DNA from: Mucilaginibacter pedocola
Lineage (GTDB): Bacteria; Bacteroidota; Bacteroidia; Sphingobacteriales; Sphingobacteriaceae
Assembly: GCF_002013915.1 (NCBI RefSeq)
Contig: NZ_MBTF01000001.1
Span: 62,001 to 126,000, forward strand
Direction: 5' to 3'
DNA: 64,000 nucleotides
The first letter of the stretch is position 1; each line of letters starts with the position of its first letter. The notes under the pieces were generated by a model. It was not told where the DNA came from and did not search any database. It was given only the letters and a program-made list of their open reading frames with translations. Both the position numbers and the translations under genes were made by a program. Shown here in pieces: positions 17,037 to 26,020 of this stretch.

Positions 17037-19085
17037 ATGCATTTTTTATATCCTGCTTTCCTGTTTGCATTGTTTACCCTGGCCATTCCCATTTTGGTGC
17101 ACCTGTTCAATTTCAGGCGGTATAAAAAGGTTTATTTCAGCAATGTACAGTTTTTGAAGGAGGTGCAAGAGCAGCAGGCCTCGCGCCGTAACCTTAAAGA
17201 GCGGTTGATATTGACGGCCCGTATGTTGGCGCTTGCGTTTTTGGTGTTCGCCTTTGCGCGGCCTTATATCCCCGGTAAAGATGACGCCGATGCCGGTAAG
17301 CAGCAATTGGTGAGCATTTTTGTAGATAACTCGTACAGTATGCAAACCCTCAACCGCGAGGGCAGCCTGCTGGATGAGGCCAAGCAAAAAGCCAAACAAA
17401 TAGCCTCGGCATATTCTATAAACGACAGGTTCCAGCTCCTTACTCAGGATTTTGAGGGCAAACACCAGCGCCTGCTAAACCGCGATGAGTTTAACGATGC
17501 TGTTGATGCCGTAAAAATAAGCCCGCAAAGCCGCAGTATAGCGCAGATAACCGCCCGCCAGCAAAGCCTGCTGGGTATGACGGGCGGCGCGGTGAAACAC
17601 AGCTACATTATTTCCGATTTTCAGCGGAACATAGCTACGGAAACCGATACAGCTAAAACCGATATTCCCGTGAATTTGGTTCAGCTCACAGCTAACCGAT
17701 TGCCAAATGTAGCAGTAGATTCGGTTTGGCTGTTGAATGCCACCCATCGCCCGGGCGAAACGGAAAAACTGCTGGTGCGCCTGCGTAACTATGCCGGCAA
17801 AACGGCTGAGAAAGTGCCGTTGAAGCTGTTGATAAATGGCGTACAAAAATCATTGGGGAGTTTTACGGTAGAGGCCAATTCAGCACAGGTAGATACGCTG
17901 AACTTCTCGGGCCTGCAGGCAGGCTGGCAACGTGGCGAGATACAATTGCAGGATAACCCCGTTACCTTCGATAACAGCTTTTACTTCAGCTTTAATGTGA
18001 ACGATAAATTGCCCGTGCTGCTGGTAGATGGCGGCATAGCTAATAAATACCTCGGGGCTGTTTTTAATGCTGATAAGTTTTTTGATGTAAAACGCGTGCA
18101 GGATGGTAATGTAGATTATGCTGCGCTGAATACTTACCCTTTAATTGTATTGAGCGATATTACCGAAATATCTGCCGGCCTGGCTCAGCAGCTTAAAACC
18201 TACGTAAGCAAAGGCGGAACGTTGATGGTTTTTCCTGCAGCCGAGGCGATGCAACCAAGCTACCAGGCATTTTTACAACCCATGGGCGCTGCCTATCCCG
18301 GCAAAGTGGTTACCGAAGCCGTTAAAGTATCATCATTAAACCTGCAGAGCACAGTGTTTAAAAATATCTTCGAATCGATGCCGCAAAACCCCGACCTGCC
18401 CGTAGTGAAGAAATATTACACTCTTGCCGGTGCGGCGAAACCGGCCGATGGCTTAATGAAACTGCAAAACGGCCAGCCACTTTGGGAAGGCTACAATTTT
18501 GGCAAAGGCAAGCTGTACGTAGCCGCCGTTGCCCTTAGCGAAGATTTTAGCAACCTGCCCGTACATGCCCTTTTTGTTCCGGTAATGTTTAGGGTAGCAT
18601 TGCTGAGCGGTCACGATCAGCCTTTGTTTTACACCCTGGGTAGTAACCAAGCCATAGAAACCGTTCCGTTACAGTCGACCGAGAAGCAGGTGGTGAAATT
18701 GCTGAAGGGAACCGAGTCTGTTATCCCCGATGTGAAACAGCAGGAGGGGAGCACCATGCTGTATCTGCCCGGGCAATTGAACGAAACCGGGCTTTACGAC
18801 TTGAAGAAACAGGATAGCACCGCCGCTGTTTTAGCGTTTAATGATAACCGCAGCGAATCGGCTCTGAGTTATTTAAGTGCCGCTGAACTGGCCAAATTGT
18901 TCCCGCAGAAGAGCAATTATATAGCTGGTGATAAATTTAATGTGAACAATATCAACAGCGCCGAAAATTCGGGGCTTCAATTATGGAAACTTTGTATAAT
19001 TTTGGCCTTAATATTTTTAGCCGCCGAAACACTGCTGGTAAGGTTCTACAAAACCAATAAAAGCATTGCCACGCCGGCCGGCTGA
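17037..19085 (+). CDS. BatA-type membrane protein with von Willebrand A-like domain
   Basis: A 682-residue protein. Residues 1-75 form the aerotolerance-regulator N-terminal domain: a first membrane helix (FLYPAFLFALFTLAIPILV), the conserved HLFNFRRYKKVYFSN block and a second helix (LALAFLVFAFARPY). A VWA-like region follows with VSIFVDNSYSMQ, a partial MIDAS motif (DxSxS: DNSYS). A glutamine-amidotransferase-like stretch lies in the middle, and a last membrane helix is near 650-670. Bat proteins are linked to MoxR ATPases and stress tolerance in Bacteroidota, but no MoxR is next door here. It heads an operon with a dihydroorotase-like gene, an unknown gene and a DUF4199 gene, with gaps of 28, 1 and 24 bases. 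Confidence 0.85.
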   Translation: MHFLYPAFLFALFTLAIPILVHLFNFRRYKKVYFSNVQFLKEVQEQQASRRNLKERLILTARMLALAFLVFAFARPYIPGKDDADAGKQQLVSIFVDNSYSMQTLNREGSLLDEAKQKAKQIASAYSINDRFQLLTQDFEGKHQRLLNRDEFNDAVDAVKISPQSRSIAQITARQQSLLGMTGGAVKHSYIISDFQRNIATETDTAKTDIPVNLVQLTANRLPNVAVDSVWLLNATHRPGETEKLLVRLRNYAGKTAEKVPLKLLINGVQKSLGSFTVEANSAQVDTLNFSGLQAGWQRGEIQLQDNPVTFDNSFYFSFNVNDKLPVLLVDGGIANKYLGAVFNADKFFDVKRVQDGNVDYAALNTYPLIVLSDITEISAGLAQQLKTYVSKGGTLMVFPAAEAMQPSYQAFLQPMGAAYPGKVVTEAVKVSSLNLQSTVFKNIFESMPQNPDLPVVKKYYTLAGAAKPADGLMKLQNGQPLWEGYNFGKGKLYVAAVALSEDFSNLPVHALFVPVMFRVALLSGHDQPLFYTLGSNQAIETVPLQSTEKQVVKLLKGTESVIPDVKQQEGSTMLYLPGQLNETGLYDLKKQDSTAAVLAFNDNRSESALSYLSAAELAKLFPQKSNYIAGDKFNVNNINSAENSGLQLWKLCIILALIFLAAETLLVRFYKTNKSIATPAG

Positions 19086-19113
19086 AAACTTTTACCCACC
19101 TTAAACAGCGATA

Positions 19114-20376
19114 ATGAATTTGCTTATCAAATCTGCCACTGTTGTACATCCCGCTTCTCCCTTTCACCTTAAGGTTGCCGATATTTTAATTGAAAATGGC
19201 ATTATCAGCCAAATAGCCGAATCGCTTAGTGCCGATGGAGCCGAAGTGATAGACGGTACCGGCAAATACCTGGCACCAGGCTTTTTCGACTTGAATTGCA
19301 ATATTGGCGAACTGGGTTTAGAAACCAAAGAAGACCTGCAAACCGGTACCGCTGCCGCTGCTGCGGGTGGTTTTACCGGCATTGCTTTAATGCCCAATAC
19401 GCATCCACCGGTACACTCCAAAGCCGAAGTTGAATACCTGCTAAACCGCGCTAAAGGTAATTTGGTGGATATTTACCCGTTGGGCACTATATCGCACAAA
19501 CGCGAGGGCAAGGACTTATCTGAAATGTACGATATGTTTAAAAGCGGTGCCAAGGCCTTTACCGATGGTAACCGCCCCGTGCAGGATGCCGGCCTGATGG
19601 AACGCGCACTGCTCTACGTACAAGGCTTCGGAGCAAGGGTAATATCATACGCCGAAGATGCTTTTATTGCCGGCAAAGCCAAAATGAACGAAGGCGTTGT
19701 GAGCACCATGCTGGGCATGAAGGGCATACCATCGCTGGCCGAAGAATTGATGATAGCCCGGGATATTTACCTGGCCGAAGATTCGGGAACGGATATACAC
19801 TTCACTACTATATCTACCGCACGCTCGGTAGAGCTTATCCGCGAAGCAAAAAAACGCGGGCTAAAAGTTACCTGCGATACTGCTATCCATAACATAGTAT
19901 TGACCGATGAGGCCCTAATGGGCTTCGATAGCCTTTACAAAGTAAAACCACCGCTGCGCACACAAGCCGATGTGGACGCACTGATAGCCGGCTTGAAAGA
20001 TGGTACTATTGATGCATTGGTAACCCAGCACACCCCGCACGAAATTGAATTTAAAGACGTAGAATTTGAGGTTGCCGAATACGGCATCATCGGCCTGCAA
20101 ACCGCGTTCGCCATGGCTGTAAAAGCAGGCCTTTCTGTTGAGCTGATCGTAGAAAAACTATCTATCAGCCCGAGGAAAATATTAAATGTGGAAGTACCCG
20201 AGTTTACAGCAGGTGCCGAGGCTAACCTTGTACTGCTGGATACCGATGCGGAATGGGAGTATAGCCGTGCGGTAAACCTGTCTAAAAGCGCTAATTCGCC
20301 CTTGCTGGGCCAAAAACTAAAAGCAAAAGTTTTGTTAACCTGTAATAATCACCAACACTTTAACTCTAATAACTAA
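19114..20376 (+). CDS. Dihydroorotase-like protein lacking metal ligands (probable pseudoenzyme)
   Basis: A 420-residue amidohydrolase clearly related to class I dihydroorotases: TGTAAAAAGGFTGIALMPNT, AVAP-like stretches and SPRKIL near the end. The residues for the two-metal centre are changed, though. The HxH after strand 1 is N61-C-N63 (PGFFDLNCNIGE), the HxST ligand site reads TTISTA, the PHH site reads AIHN, and the catalytic aspartate of TDHAPH is Gln in TQHTPHE. The enzyme should therefore not carry out pyrimidine ring closure. Inactive dihydroorotase homologues are known as structural partners of aspartate transcarbamoylase (PyrC' of Pseudomonas), so a scaffold role is possible. It lies in the BatA operon, away from other pyr genes. 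It would often be auto-annotated as an active PyrC. Confidence 0.85.
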   Translation: MNLLIKSATVVHPASPFHLKVADILIENGIISQIAESLSADGAEVIDGTGKYLAPGFFDLNCNIGELGLETKEDLQTGTAAAAAGGFTGIALMPNTHPPVHSKAEVEYLLNRAKGNLVDIYPLGTISHKREGKDLSEMYDMFKSGAKAFTDGNRPVQDAGLMERALLYVQGFGARVISYAEDAFIAGKAKMNEGVVSTMLGMKGIPSLAEELMIARDIYLAEDSGTDIHFTTISTARSVELIREAKKRGLKVTCDTAIHNIVLTDEALMGFDSLYKVKPPLRTQADVDALIAGLKDGTIDALVTQHTPHEIEFKDVEFEVAEYGIIGLQTAFAMAVKAGLSVELIVEKLSISPRKILNVEVPEFTAGAEANLVLLDTDAEWEYSRAVNLSKSANSPLLGQKLKAKVLLTCNNHQHFNSNN

Positions 20377-20377
20377 A

Positions 20378-21052
20378 ATGACCGATCCAAAAATAAGCGC
20401 GTCGCTAACTGCTGCCCTGGCAGCGTACGCAAAATACGAAGGCGAAAAGTTTGATATCGTATCAATAAACGCCAAATTCGAAGCTGTTTTTTCTTCGGAT
20501 GCCATATTTCTTGATAAGGTAGATGCCCTTGACAAGGTTTTTAACGATAACCCGAACCTTGAGGAACTTCGCCAGCTATTCTTCGACCTGCTGCTTGTAA
20601 ACTTCTTTAGCGAGGATGTTAAAAAGCTGGAAGACGATTACCTGGAAACCCCGGAATGGGAAAAAATAGAAGAGCAAACGCTCGACCGTGGTACCGAACT
20701 GCTTAACCTGCTGCTGTACCTAAACGAGTGCGAGGACGAAGATATTGAGCCCGAACTGGAAGATTACCTGAAAGAGTTTTTGCTTGTTGATGAAGACGAG
20801 TTTCAGGACGAACATCGTATTTACGAGCCGGTAATTGCCAACCAGATATTGATAGAAAGCCCTGCCGCAGAAATTGCCAAAGTGGCTAACAGCCTTCCCG
20901 AAGATTCGGAGATAAAGGAAATGTTTTACCCAATGATGTGCTTTTTCCAAAACATAGAGCCTACCGAAACCGAAAAGAGCGAATACGCTGCTAATGCTAT
21001 AAGCCCCGGTTTTGATATGGCTGTGCTGGATATATTAGTTAGCTTTAAATAA
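20378..21052 (+). CDS. Conserved acidic protein of unknown function
   Basis: A 224-residue soluble, strongly acidic protein (many Glu/Asp runs, e.g. NECEDEDIEPELEDYLKEF), mostly helical by eye, with no signal peptide, membrane segment or catalytic motif. I do not recognise a named domain. It starts one base after the stop of the dihydroorotase-like gene and precedes a DUF4199 gene by 24 bases, so it is translated as part of the BatA operon. Its conserved placement suggests it works with the neighbouring products. Confidence 0.75.
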   Translation: MTDPKISASLTAALAAYAKYEGEKFDIVSINAKFEAVFSSDAIFLDKVDALDKVFNDNPNLEELRQLFFDLLLVNFFSEDVKKLEDDYLETPEWEKIEEQTLDRGTELLNLLLYLNECEDEDIEPELEDYLKEFLLVDEDEFQDEHRIYEPVIANQILIESPAAEIAKVANSLPEDSEIKEMFYPMMCFFQNIEPTETEKSEYAANAISPGFDMAVLDILVSFK

Positions 21053-21076
21053 ATTAAACTATAAAACCCTATCATC

Positions 21077-21679
21077 ATGAGCGAAGAACTGAATGCCAAA
21101 ATTAAAAAGCAGGGCCTTAATAAGGGGCTAATACTTGGTATTATAATGGGCGTGCTTAAAATTTTGCTTTTTTATTTTATGACCACTATGGCTACCTCTT
21201 TGCTTGGTATCATTGGTGGCCCCATCTTGTTTACCATGATAATTCCAATTGTTATTGCTGTACTGTTGTGCAGTGATCTGCGTAAAAATGTAGGTGGTTT
21301 TTGGGATTTTAGACAAGCTGTAAGTGGAATTTTTGTGATGTTTATTGTAGCGTATGTGGTGAGCTATTTGCTTAGCGACGTATTGTTCCCTATGGTGATA
21401 GAACCGGATATGGTTAATAAAATGGAGCAAGCTATGATTGCTACCATGACCAATGTTATGGAAAAAGCAAATGCCGATCAGGCGACAATTGATAAAGCGC
21501 TTGATGACGTTCATAAACAATTAGACGCGCAGAAAAACGTAAGCATTGGAGGAAGGATACAATCTTTCGCAATAGGCTTAATATTCGCATTTATACTGGC
21601 TTTGATATTTGCTGCCATCTTTAAAAAAGAGCGCCCGCTATACCTTACCGAAGACGGGCTTAAAGAACCAACGGTTTAA
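21077..21679 (+). CDS. DUF4199 membrane protein
   Basis: A 200-residue integral membrane protein with four hydrophobic stretches (about residues 17-35, 40-62, 76-98, 160-185). The pattern NVGGFWDFRQAVSGIFVMFIV is typical of DUF4199 proteins of Bacteroidota, whose function is unknown. The hydrophilic loop between helices 3 and 4 is rich in Met, Glu and Lys and may form a coiled coil. It ends the BatA operon; a terminator follows at 21701. Known facts stop at the family name. Confidence 0.85.
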   Translation: MSEELNAKIKKQGLNKGLILGIIMGVLKILLFYFMTTMATSLLGIIGGPILFTMIIPIVIAVLLCSDLRKNVGGFWDFRQAVSGIFVMFIVAYVVSYLLSDVLFPMVIEPDMVNKMEQAMIATMTNVMEKANADQATIDKALDDVHKQLDAQKNVSIGGRIQSFAIGLIFAFILALIFAAIFKKERPLYLTEDGLKEPTV

Positions 21680-21700
21680 CTCCAGATTAGCATAAAACGC

Positions 21701-21730
21701 AAAAAGGCTCCGAAATTCGGGGCCTTTTTT
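21701..21730. terminator. Rho-independent terminator after the BatA operon
   Basis: AAAAAGGC-TCCGA, a 3-base loop, TCGG-GGCCTTTTT with a T run. The A run on the left side would also let it stop transcripts from the minus-strand gene at 21771. Confidence 0.75.
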
Positions 21731-21770
21731 ATTGTTGAGTTTTGGGTGGAGTCCTCTTTATTGCGTCGGC

Positions 21771-22109
21771 TTATTCCAAAGTGGCTATTGCCGAAGTAAG
21801 GGCCTTAAATAGTTTTCCATCTAAAGGCTCGCCCATTATTACGGTCCACTCATCATCATGGCGTTGCAGCCAGTGTACACATACACCGTTGTTCAGGCTG
21901 CAGGGCATTACCACTTTATACATGGCATCGTTACGGGCATAAAGCACCTTCATCACTTTAGTGCGGTAGGCCTTTTTTTCGTAACTGAATGATATGGTAA
22001 ATATTTTTGACGATGCCACACCCTTGCCGGTGTTTATGGCCTGGTCGGTATTTAAGTTAACAACCTTCAGTTGCATATCTGCCTGTTGTTGAATTGCTGG
22101 GATAGACAT
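21771..22109 (-). CDS. Small conserved hypothetical protein
   Basis: A 112-residue soluble protein with no signal peptide and mostly beta-strand-like alternation (KVVNLNTDQAINTG, then KIFTISFSYEKKAYRTKV, then WTVIMGEPL). It is not recognised. Codon use resembles that of neighbouring genes and the stop is followed by a terminator, so it is likely real. It stands alone between the BatA operon and the first M56 gene. Confidence 0.55.
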   Translation of the reverse strand: MSIPAIQQQADMQLKVVNLNTDQAINTGKGVASSKIFTISFSYEKKAYRTKVMKVLYARNDAMYKVVMPCSLNNGVCVHWLQRHDDEWTVIMGEPLDGKLFKALTSAIATLE

Positions 22110-22240
22110 AGATGTTAATAGTTGAGTTTGAATTTTCGTTCTGTACTATTAACCAAAAGCCCTGCCAAAGTGTTTTACGCACACGGCGTAATTTTAATTA
22201 TAATTTATATGTTTAATTTTTACTACAAATGGCCCATTAT

Positions 22241-22278
22241 AAAAAACAGCGGCCAGGCAAAATTAATTACCCGGCCGC
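22241..22278 (-). terminator. Rho-independent terminator of the first M56/BlaI operon
   Basis: On the minus strand GCGGCCGGG, a 12-base loop and CCTGGCCGC are followed by TGTTTTTT. It lies about 30 bases past the stop of the M56 peptidase gene. Confidence 0.8.
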
Positions 22279-22305
22279 GTGCTAACTATTAACTGATACT
22301 AATTA

Positions 22306-24513
22306 CTATTTGGCTTTTTTAGTGTAGATGTAAACCACACCGTATTTAGCTTTTTCGCCATACTTTTTAACGGTATCGGCATCCGAGGCGGTGCTCATAC
22401 GGTCTATGTCAAAGGCCGATAATTTTTTCAAATCTTTCTCGCTGGCCTCTTTGCCATCAATAATGATCAACTTGTCTGATATCCGGCTAACGCTTTTATC
22501 GGCATAAAATACGTTGCCCTTCATGGTACGCACTTCGGTAACATCGGCGCTTTTGAATTCAGGGCGGCGGATAAAGCTTACCCGTGCCATATCTTTCGTA
22601 ACAATATCTTCCGGCGTGCGGTAAACAAAGGTAGTGTGTGCCTGCATATTCTTAACGCCGGTAATATCGTCGCCCGCTCTGGTAAGCCTTTTGGGATCGC
22701 CGCCACGCAGAACTATTATCGAGTCTAACTGGCGGGCGCTAAGCCCATCTACGTTTTTACCGTTAATTCTCAATTGGTCTACAGTGCCTTTTAGTTTACC
22801 ATAGCCCCTCACGGTAATAGCCTGGGCACCTACACGTTGGAAGGTATCTGTCAATCTCAATACATTGTCGTTAATGCGTACAGTTGTTATACGGTTGCTT
22901 AATTTATCTGATAGTTCTTTTCCTTTTTCCGAATCGCTGGTAGCAATAAACAGTATTTTGCTATCGGCTTTAAAGCCCATGCTATCATAATCGTTCAGCA
23001 TAGTTTTGGCCACCGCTGATGATACAATGTTTACCGACACTATCTTGTTAGGGTCTATCTTTTTAAACTCATCGGCGCTTATCTTTTTGCCGTTGAGTAC
23101 ATAGTTCAACGAGTCGAGGTTGGCGTTGTTGGTTGTGATAACTACTTTGCTTTTGTAATTGGTATCAACGGTAACCTGTAATTTAACGGATTTTGCTGTA
23201 TCGCTTTTCTCGTCTACCTCGCTTTGCAGCAGGGTTAAGCGATAGTTCAGTTTATCTACAACGCCCGGGTTAAGCTGGTTTGCAACTATCTTTTTATCAG
23301 CTATCAATTGCAATAGCTTGTTTTTTAGTGCCATGCCTTCGGCAGAGTTGCGGGTGGTTGCCAAGGCTACAGTATGCTTGCCATCGCCCAGGCGGAAGTA
23401 TTTTTTGGCATCAGCAGGAGTAAGCATGTAAAGGCTTTCGGTATCGGTACCAAAATGTGCACCTTCGGGGCTTACTTTAATACCATTAATGTAGAAAATA
23501 TAAGGCCCGGCTGTATCCTCAGCTTTAGCAGCGCTGGCCGGTTTTTCATCGGCAGATGTGGGTATACTAAGCGATTCGGGCAATACGGTGTTCAGGTTTT
23601 CGGCAACAGTATTGGTGAGTTCTTTAATGGCTTTTGCCCCCGTCTTTTTAACCACAGCAGCTTTAGAAATGCTGAATACCAGCAGCAGCGCAACGGCAGG
23701 CAGTACAAAGGCATACCTGGTGAGGTTTAACCTCGAAGATCTTTTTGCGTTCATCATAATTATGCGTTTTTTAATGGTTGAAATGTTAAAGTGGTTAACA
23801 ATGCCGGGCGTAGTGGCGTTAAAGCTTACGTTCACCAGGCTGTATTGGTAGGCTTTGGTATCGATGCCTTTGTTGAGGATCTTGCGGTCGGTAATAAACT
23901 CAATGTTCTCGCGCACCGCCTTCTTCATCAACCATACCCCGGGGTTAAACCAGTAGAAGATACTGCTAAGTTCGGCCAGCAATATATCCACCGTATGCCA
24001 GCCGTTTACGTGCACTTGTTCGTGTAGTAGAATAGCCTTCAAATCGGAAGCAGTATGGTTGGCGGGGTTAACGTATATGCTTCGCCAAAACGAGAAGGGC
24101 GCGACCTCTCCGCTGATCAGCCTTACATCATGGTTAAGTACACTGGCCGATGTGGAGTTTCTGTGCAGTTTCAACAACGAGAAAAGCTGAACAAGTAAGC
24201 GTGCGCCTAAGAGTGCTGCACCCGCCCAAAACAATACCGTTACCCATTGCCAGTAGTCGGGCCGGTCCAGCTTTGCCACCGGTGCCTGCCAGTTGAGTAT
24301 TACGGTTTGTACGGGTACGTTTATGGCCTCGTGCCGTTCGGCAAAGGCCGTCAGGTCTATTTTAGGATAAATGGTTGCAAAAACGATCGCCGTTACCAGG
24401 TAAACCCTGTTAAGCGTGTAAAAGGTAAGGTGGCGCAGCACCAGGTAATAGCCCGCACAAAATACCAGCAGGGCCATGTTCACTTTAAACAAAAACACAA
24501 ATAAGGTTGGCAT
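22306..24513 (-). CDS. BlaR1/M56-family membrane metallopeptidase with plug-like C-terminal tail
   Basis: A 735-residue protein. The N-terminal 110 residues hold three to four membrane helices, followed by the zinc-protease motif HEQVH (His164, Glu165, His168) and WFNPGVWLMKKAVRENIEF. A further helix lies at about 265-285. The last 400 residues are periplasmic. They contain repeats that look like TonB-receptor plug ends: LNGKKISADEFKKIDPNKI, INGKNVDGLSARQLDSI, and the C-terminal KKYGEKAKYGVVYIYTK. Such tails are common in Bacteroidota M56 proteins, and a sensing or receptor-contacting role has not been shown. It follows the BlaI-type repressor gene by 12 bases and by analogy should destroy that repressor on a signal. 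Confidence 0.88.
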   Translation of the reverse strand: MPTLFVFLFKVNMALLVFCAGYYLVLRHLTFYTLNRVYLVTAIVFATIYPKIDLTAFAERHEAINVPVQTVILNWQAPVAKLDRPDYWQWVTVLFWAGAALLGARLLVQLFSLLKLHRNSTSASVLNHDVRLISGEVAPFSFWRSIYVNPANHTASDLKAILLHEQVHVNGWHTVDILLAELSSIFYWFNPGVWLMKKAVRENIEFITDRKILNKGIDTKAYQYSLVNVSFNATTPGIVNHFNISTIKKRIIMMNAKRSSRLNLTRYAFVLPAVALLLVFSISKAAVVKKTGAKAIKELTNTVAENLNTVLPESLSIPTSADEKPASAAKAEDTAGPYIFYINGIKVSPEGAHFGTDTESLYMLTPADAKKYFRLGDGKHTVALATTRNSAEGMALKNKLLQLIADKKIVANQLNPGVVDKLNYRLTLLQSEVDEKSDTAKSVKLQVTVDTNYKSKVVITTNNANLDSLNYVLNGKKISADEFKKIDPNKIVSVNIVSSAVAKTMLNDYDSMGFKADSKILFIATSDSEKGKELSDKLSNRITTVRINDNVLRLTDTFQRVGAQAITVRGYGKLKGTVDQLRINGKNVDGLSARQLDSIIVLRGGDPKRLTRAGDDITGVKNMQAHTTFVYRTPEDIVTKDMARVSFIRRPEFKSADVTEVRTMKGNVFYADKSVSRISDKLIIIDGKEASEKDLKKLSAFDIDRMSTASDADTVKKYGEKAKYGVVYIYTKKAK

Positions 24514-24525
24514 CGCGTTAAGTTT

Positions 24526-24882
24526 TTAGGGTTTTTCGATGAGTTTGATGATCTCTTGCAGGTCGCTGGCGCTTATTTTTTTGTCTTTGGCAAAAAAGGT
24601 TACCAGGTCTTTGTACGAGTTTTTAAAGTAGTCGCTCACAAAGCCGCTCATAAAGCGTTTTTTGTATTCCTCTTCCTGTATGACGGGGCTGTAGCGATAA
24701 GAGTTACCGAACTTCTCACTTTTCAGGAAACCCTTGTTCTCCAGGTTTTTTATGGTTGATGCCAGGGTAGTGTAAGGGGGCTTCGGCTCGGGCATTGCTT
24801 CCAGAAATTCCCTTATAAAACCGTTGCCTTTTTGCCAGGCAGCCTGCATTGCGTCTTCTTCTTGTTGTGATAATTTTTCCAT
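24526..24882 (-). CDS. BlaI/MecI-family repressor
   Basis: A 118-residue winged-helix protein starting MEKLSQQEEDAM; the upstream 20 codons of the open frame were dropped because the operators lie there. Typical family marks are PYTTLASTIKNLENKGFL (recognition helix region) and SYRYSPVI, with a dimerisation helix at the end. It should repress its own operon with the M56 protease gene, bind the two TACGA-TTCGTA operators at 24888-24921 and be cleaved on signal. A second, different pair of the same kind is at 40913. Confidence 0.9.
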   Translation of the reverse strand: MEKLSQQEEDAMQAAWQKGNGFIREFLEAMPEPKPPYTTLASTIKNLENKGFLKSEKFGNSYRYSPVIQEEEYKKRFMSGFVSDYFKNSYKDLVTFFAKDKKISASDLQEIIKLIEKP

Positions 24883-24887
24883 CTTTC

Positions 24888-24921
24888 TACGAATGTTTCG
24901 TAAATCTACGACTATTTCGTA
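24888..24921. promoter_or_regulatory. Tandem BlaI-type operators
   Basis: TACGAATGTTTCGTA (24888-24902) and TACGACTATTTCGTA (24907-24921) are two 15-bp dyads, 19 bases apart start to start, directly before the repressor gene. A related site, TTTCGTACGAAA, precedes the second blaI-like gene. Confidence 0.75.
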
Positions 24922-24956
24922 ATGATGCAAATATTTTAACAAAATTTAACAAGATG

Positions 24957-25005
24957 GTTATTTAACCGCAGAGGGCGCGGAGGTTCGCAGAGGTTCGCAG
25001 AGCCT
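24957..25005. repeat. CGCAGAGGTTCGCAGAG repeat (family C, copy 1)
   Basis: TTTAACCGCAGAGGGCGCGG followed by two GGTTCGCAGA units. Copy 2 at 40788 is the same element in the opposite orientation. Each lies 75-80 bases before a blaI-like start codon, pointing the same way relative to that gene. The rest of the gap to 25190 holds a partial GTAGAGACGCAATACTTTAC repeat at about 25051 and nothing else recognisable. Confidence 0.65.
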
Positions 25006-25189
25006 TGCACGCGTATTAGAGAGAGGTGAGATTGTTTTGATGGATATTTAATGTAGAGACGCAATACTTTACGTGTCCCGTATTCAATCCCTTCGCTGTC
25101 GTCACTGGGCTCCCGATAGCGGTACATGCACGTACAAGGAATCCCCCCAATCTATACAACTTGCCTGAAAGTCAATCAACTATTAAATT

Positions 25190-26017
25190 CTAACTGGGAA
25201 TAGAGTCAAATTCTATCTTCTTATCCAAAAGTCGACCTGAATAAAATCCTCGACCTAATATCGTATCAAAAAAAATAGAGTTTTTTTTATCTGAATTAGA
25301 AGCGTCATAGTAAAATATCGCGCCTTTGCCATTTTTTGTATCTACAACTATTGATTCAATCGTAAGCTCATGTTTGTCAGATATGTAAATCTTTCCGTTT
25401 TTAATTGACCAAACCTCTGACCTTTGCTCAAACAATCCCGTGACTTTCCACTTGCCGTCCATCGAATGGGCATCATTTGCTTTGGATATTTTATCAAGCG
25501 TGTCAGTTAATTCTTTTTTTCCAACTTCCAATTTATCAATGTCGGTCCTGTATCGAGCTATATCTTCTCCCCGAAAATGAGATTCTTGAGATTTGTTTTG
25601 CAGTTGATTTTTAATTGAGTCATATTCAAGCATCTCCTCCCGATGTTTTCTATTGAGCTCCTCAATCTTAGTTAGATAGGTTTTCGAGTTGTAAGTAAGT
25701 TCATATATTTTATTTTGACTACCGATATAAACCCATGCTTGATATACCTTAATCCAATTTCTTATAATCGGGAAAATAAATGTGTAAAACAGCGCGGTAG
25801 CAAAAGGATAGTAAAAATTGCTTGATAAATTTGTGTTTTGATAAATTACATCTTGAAAGGATTGGTACCCATCCAAACATACCTCGTCTTGCTTATAGAA
25901 AAGCAAAACAATTGGAATACGCCAATTGATAATAAACCACGATAAGATAAAACTACCAATTAAAGGGCTATTAAGTCTTGATTTTATATCGGAAAAGAAA
26001 TTCTTTAACTCTTCCAT
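25190..26017 (-). CDS. Unknown membrane-anchored coiled-coil protein in an AT-rich cassette
   Basis: A 275-residue protein. Two hydrophobic segments lie in the first 110 residues (SPLIGSFILSWFIINW and FYYPFATALFYTFIFPII), then a Glu/Lys-rich coiled coil (about 120-190, e.g. KIEELNRKHREEMLEYDSIK), then a beta-rich C-terminal domain (MDGKWKVTGLFEQRSEVWSI) that may bind a ligand. I do not recognise any named family. The gene is much richer in A and T than its neighbours, which suggests transfer. A 59-codon gene lies three bases upstream on the same strand. The domain plan, membrane anchor plus coiled coil plus soluble head, would fit a sensor or effector, but that is a guess. Confidence 0.7.
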   Translation of the reverse strand: MEELKNFFSDIKSRLNSPLIGSFILSWFIINWRIPIVLLFYKQDEVCLDGYQSFQDVIYQNTNLSSNFYYPFATALFYTFIFPIIRNWIKVYQAWVYIGSQNKIYELTYNSKTYLTKIEELNRKHREEMLEYDSIKNQLQNKSQESHFRGEDIARYRTDIDKLEVGKKELTDTLDKISKANDAHSMDGKWKVTGLFEQRSEVWSIKNGKIYISDKHELTIESIVVDTKNGKGAIFYYDASNSDKKNSIFFDTILGRGFYSGRLLDKKIEFDSIPS

Positions 26018-26020
26018 TTT

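Noticed and set aside
24957..25005. CRISPR array
   Set aside because: The GGTTCGCAGA units are short, adjacent and without spacers; the same element occurs once elsewhere in inverted form.
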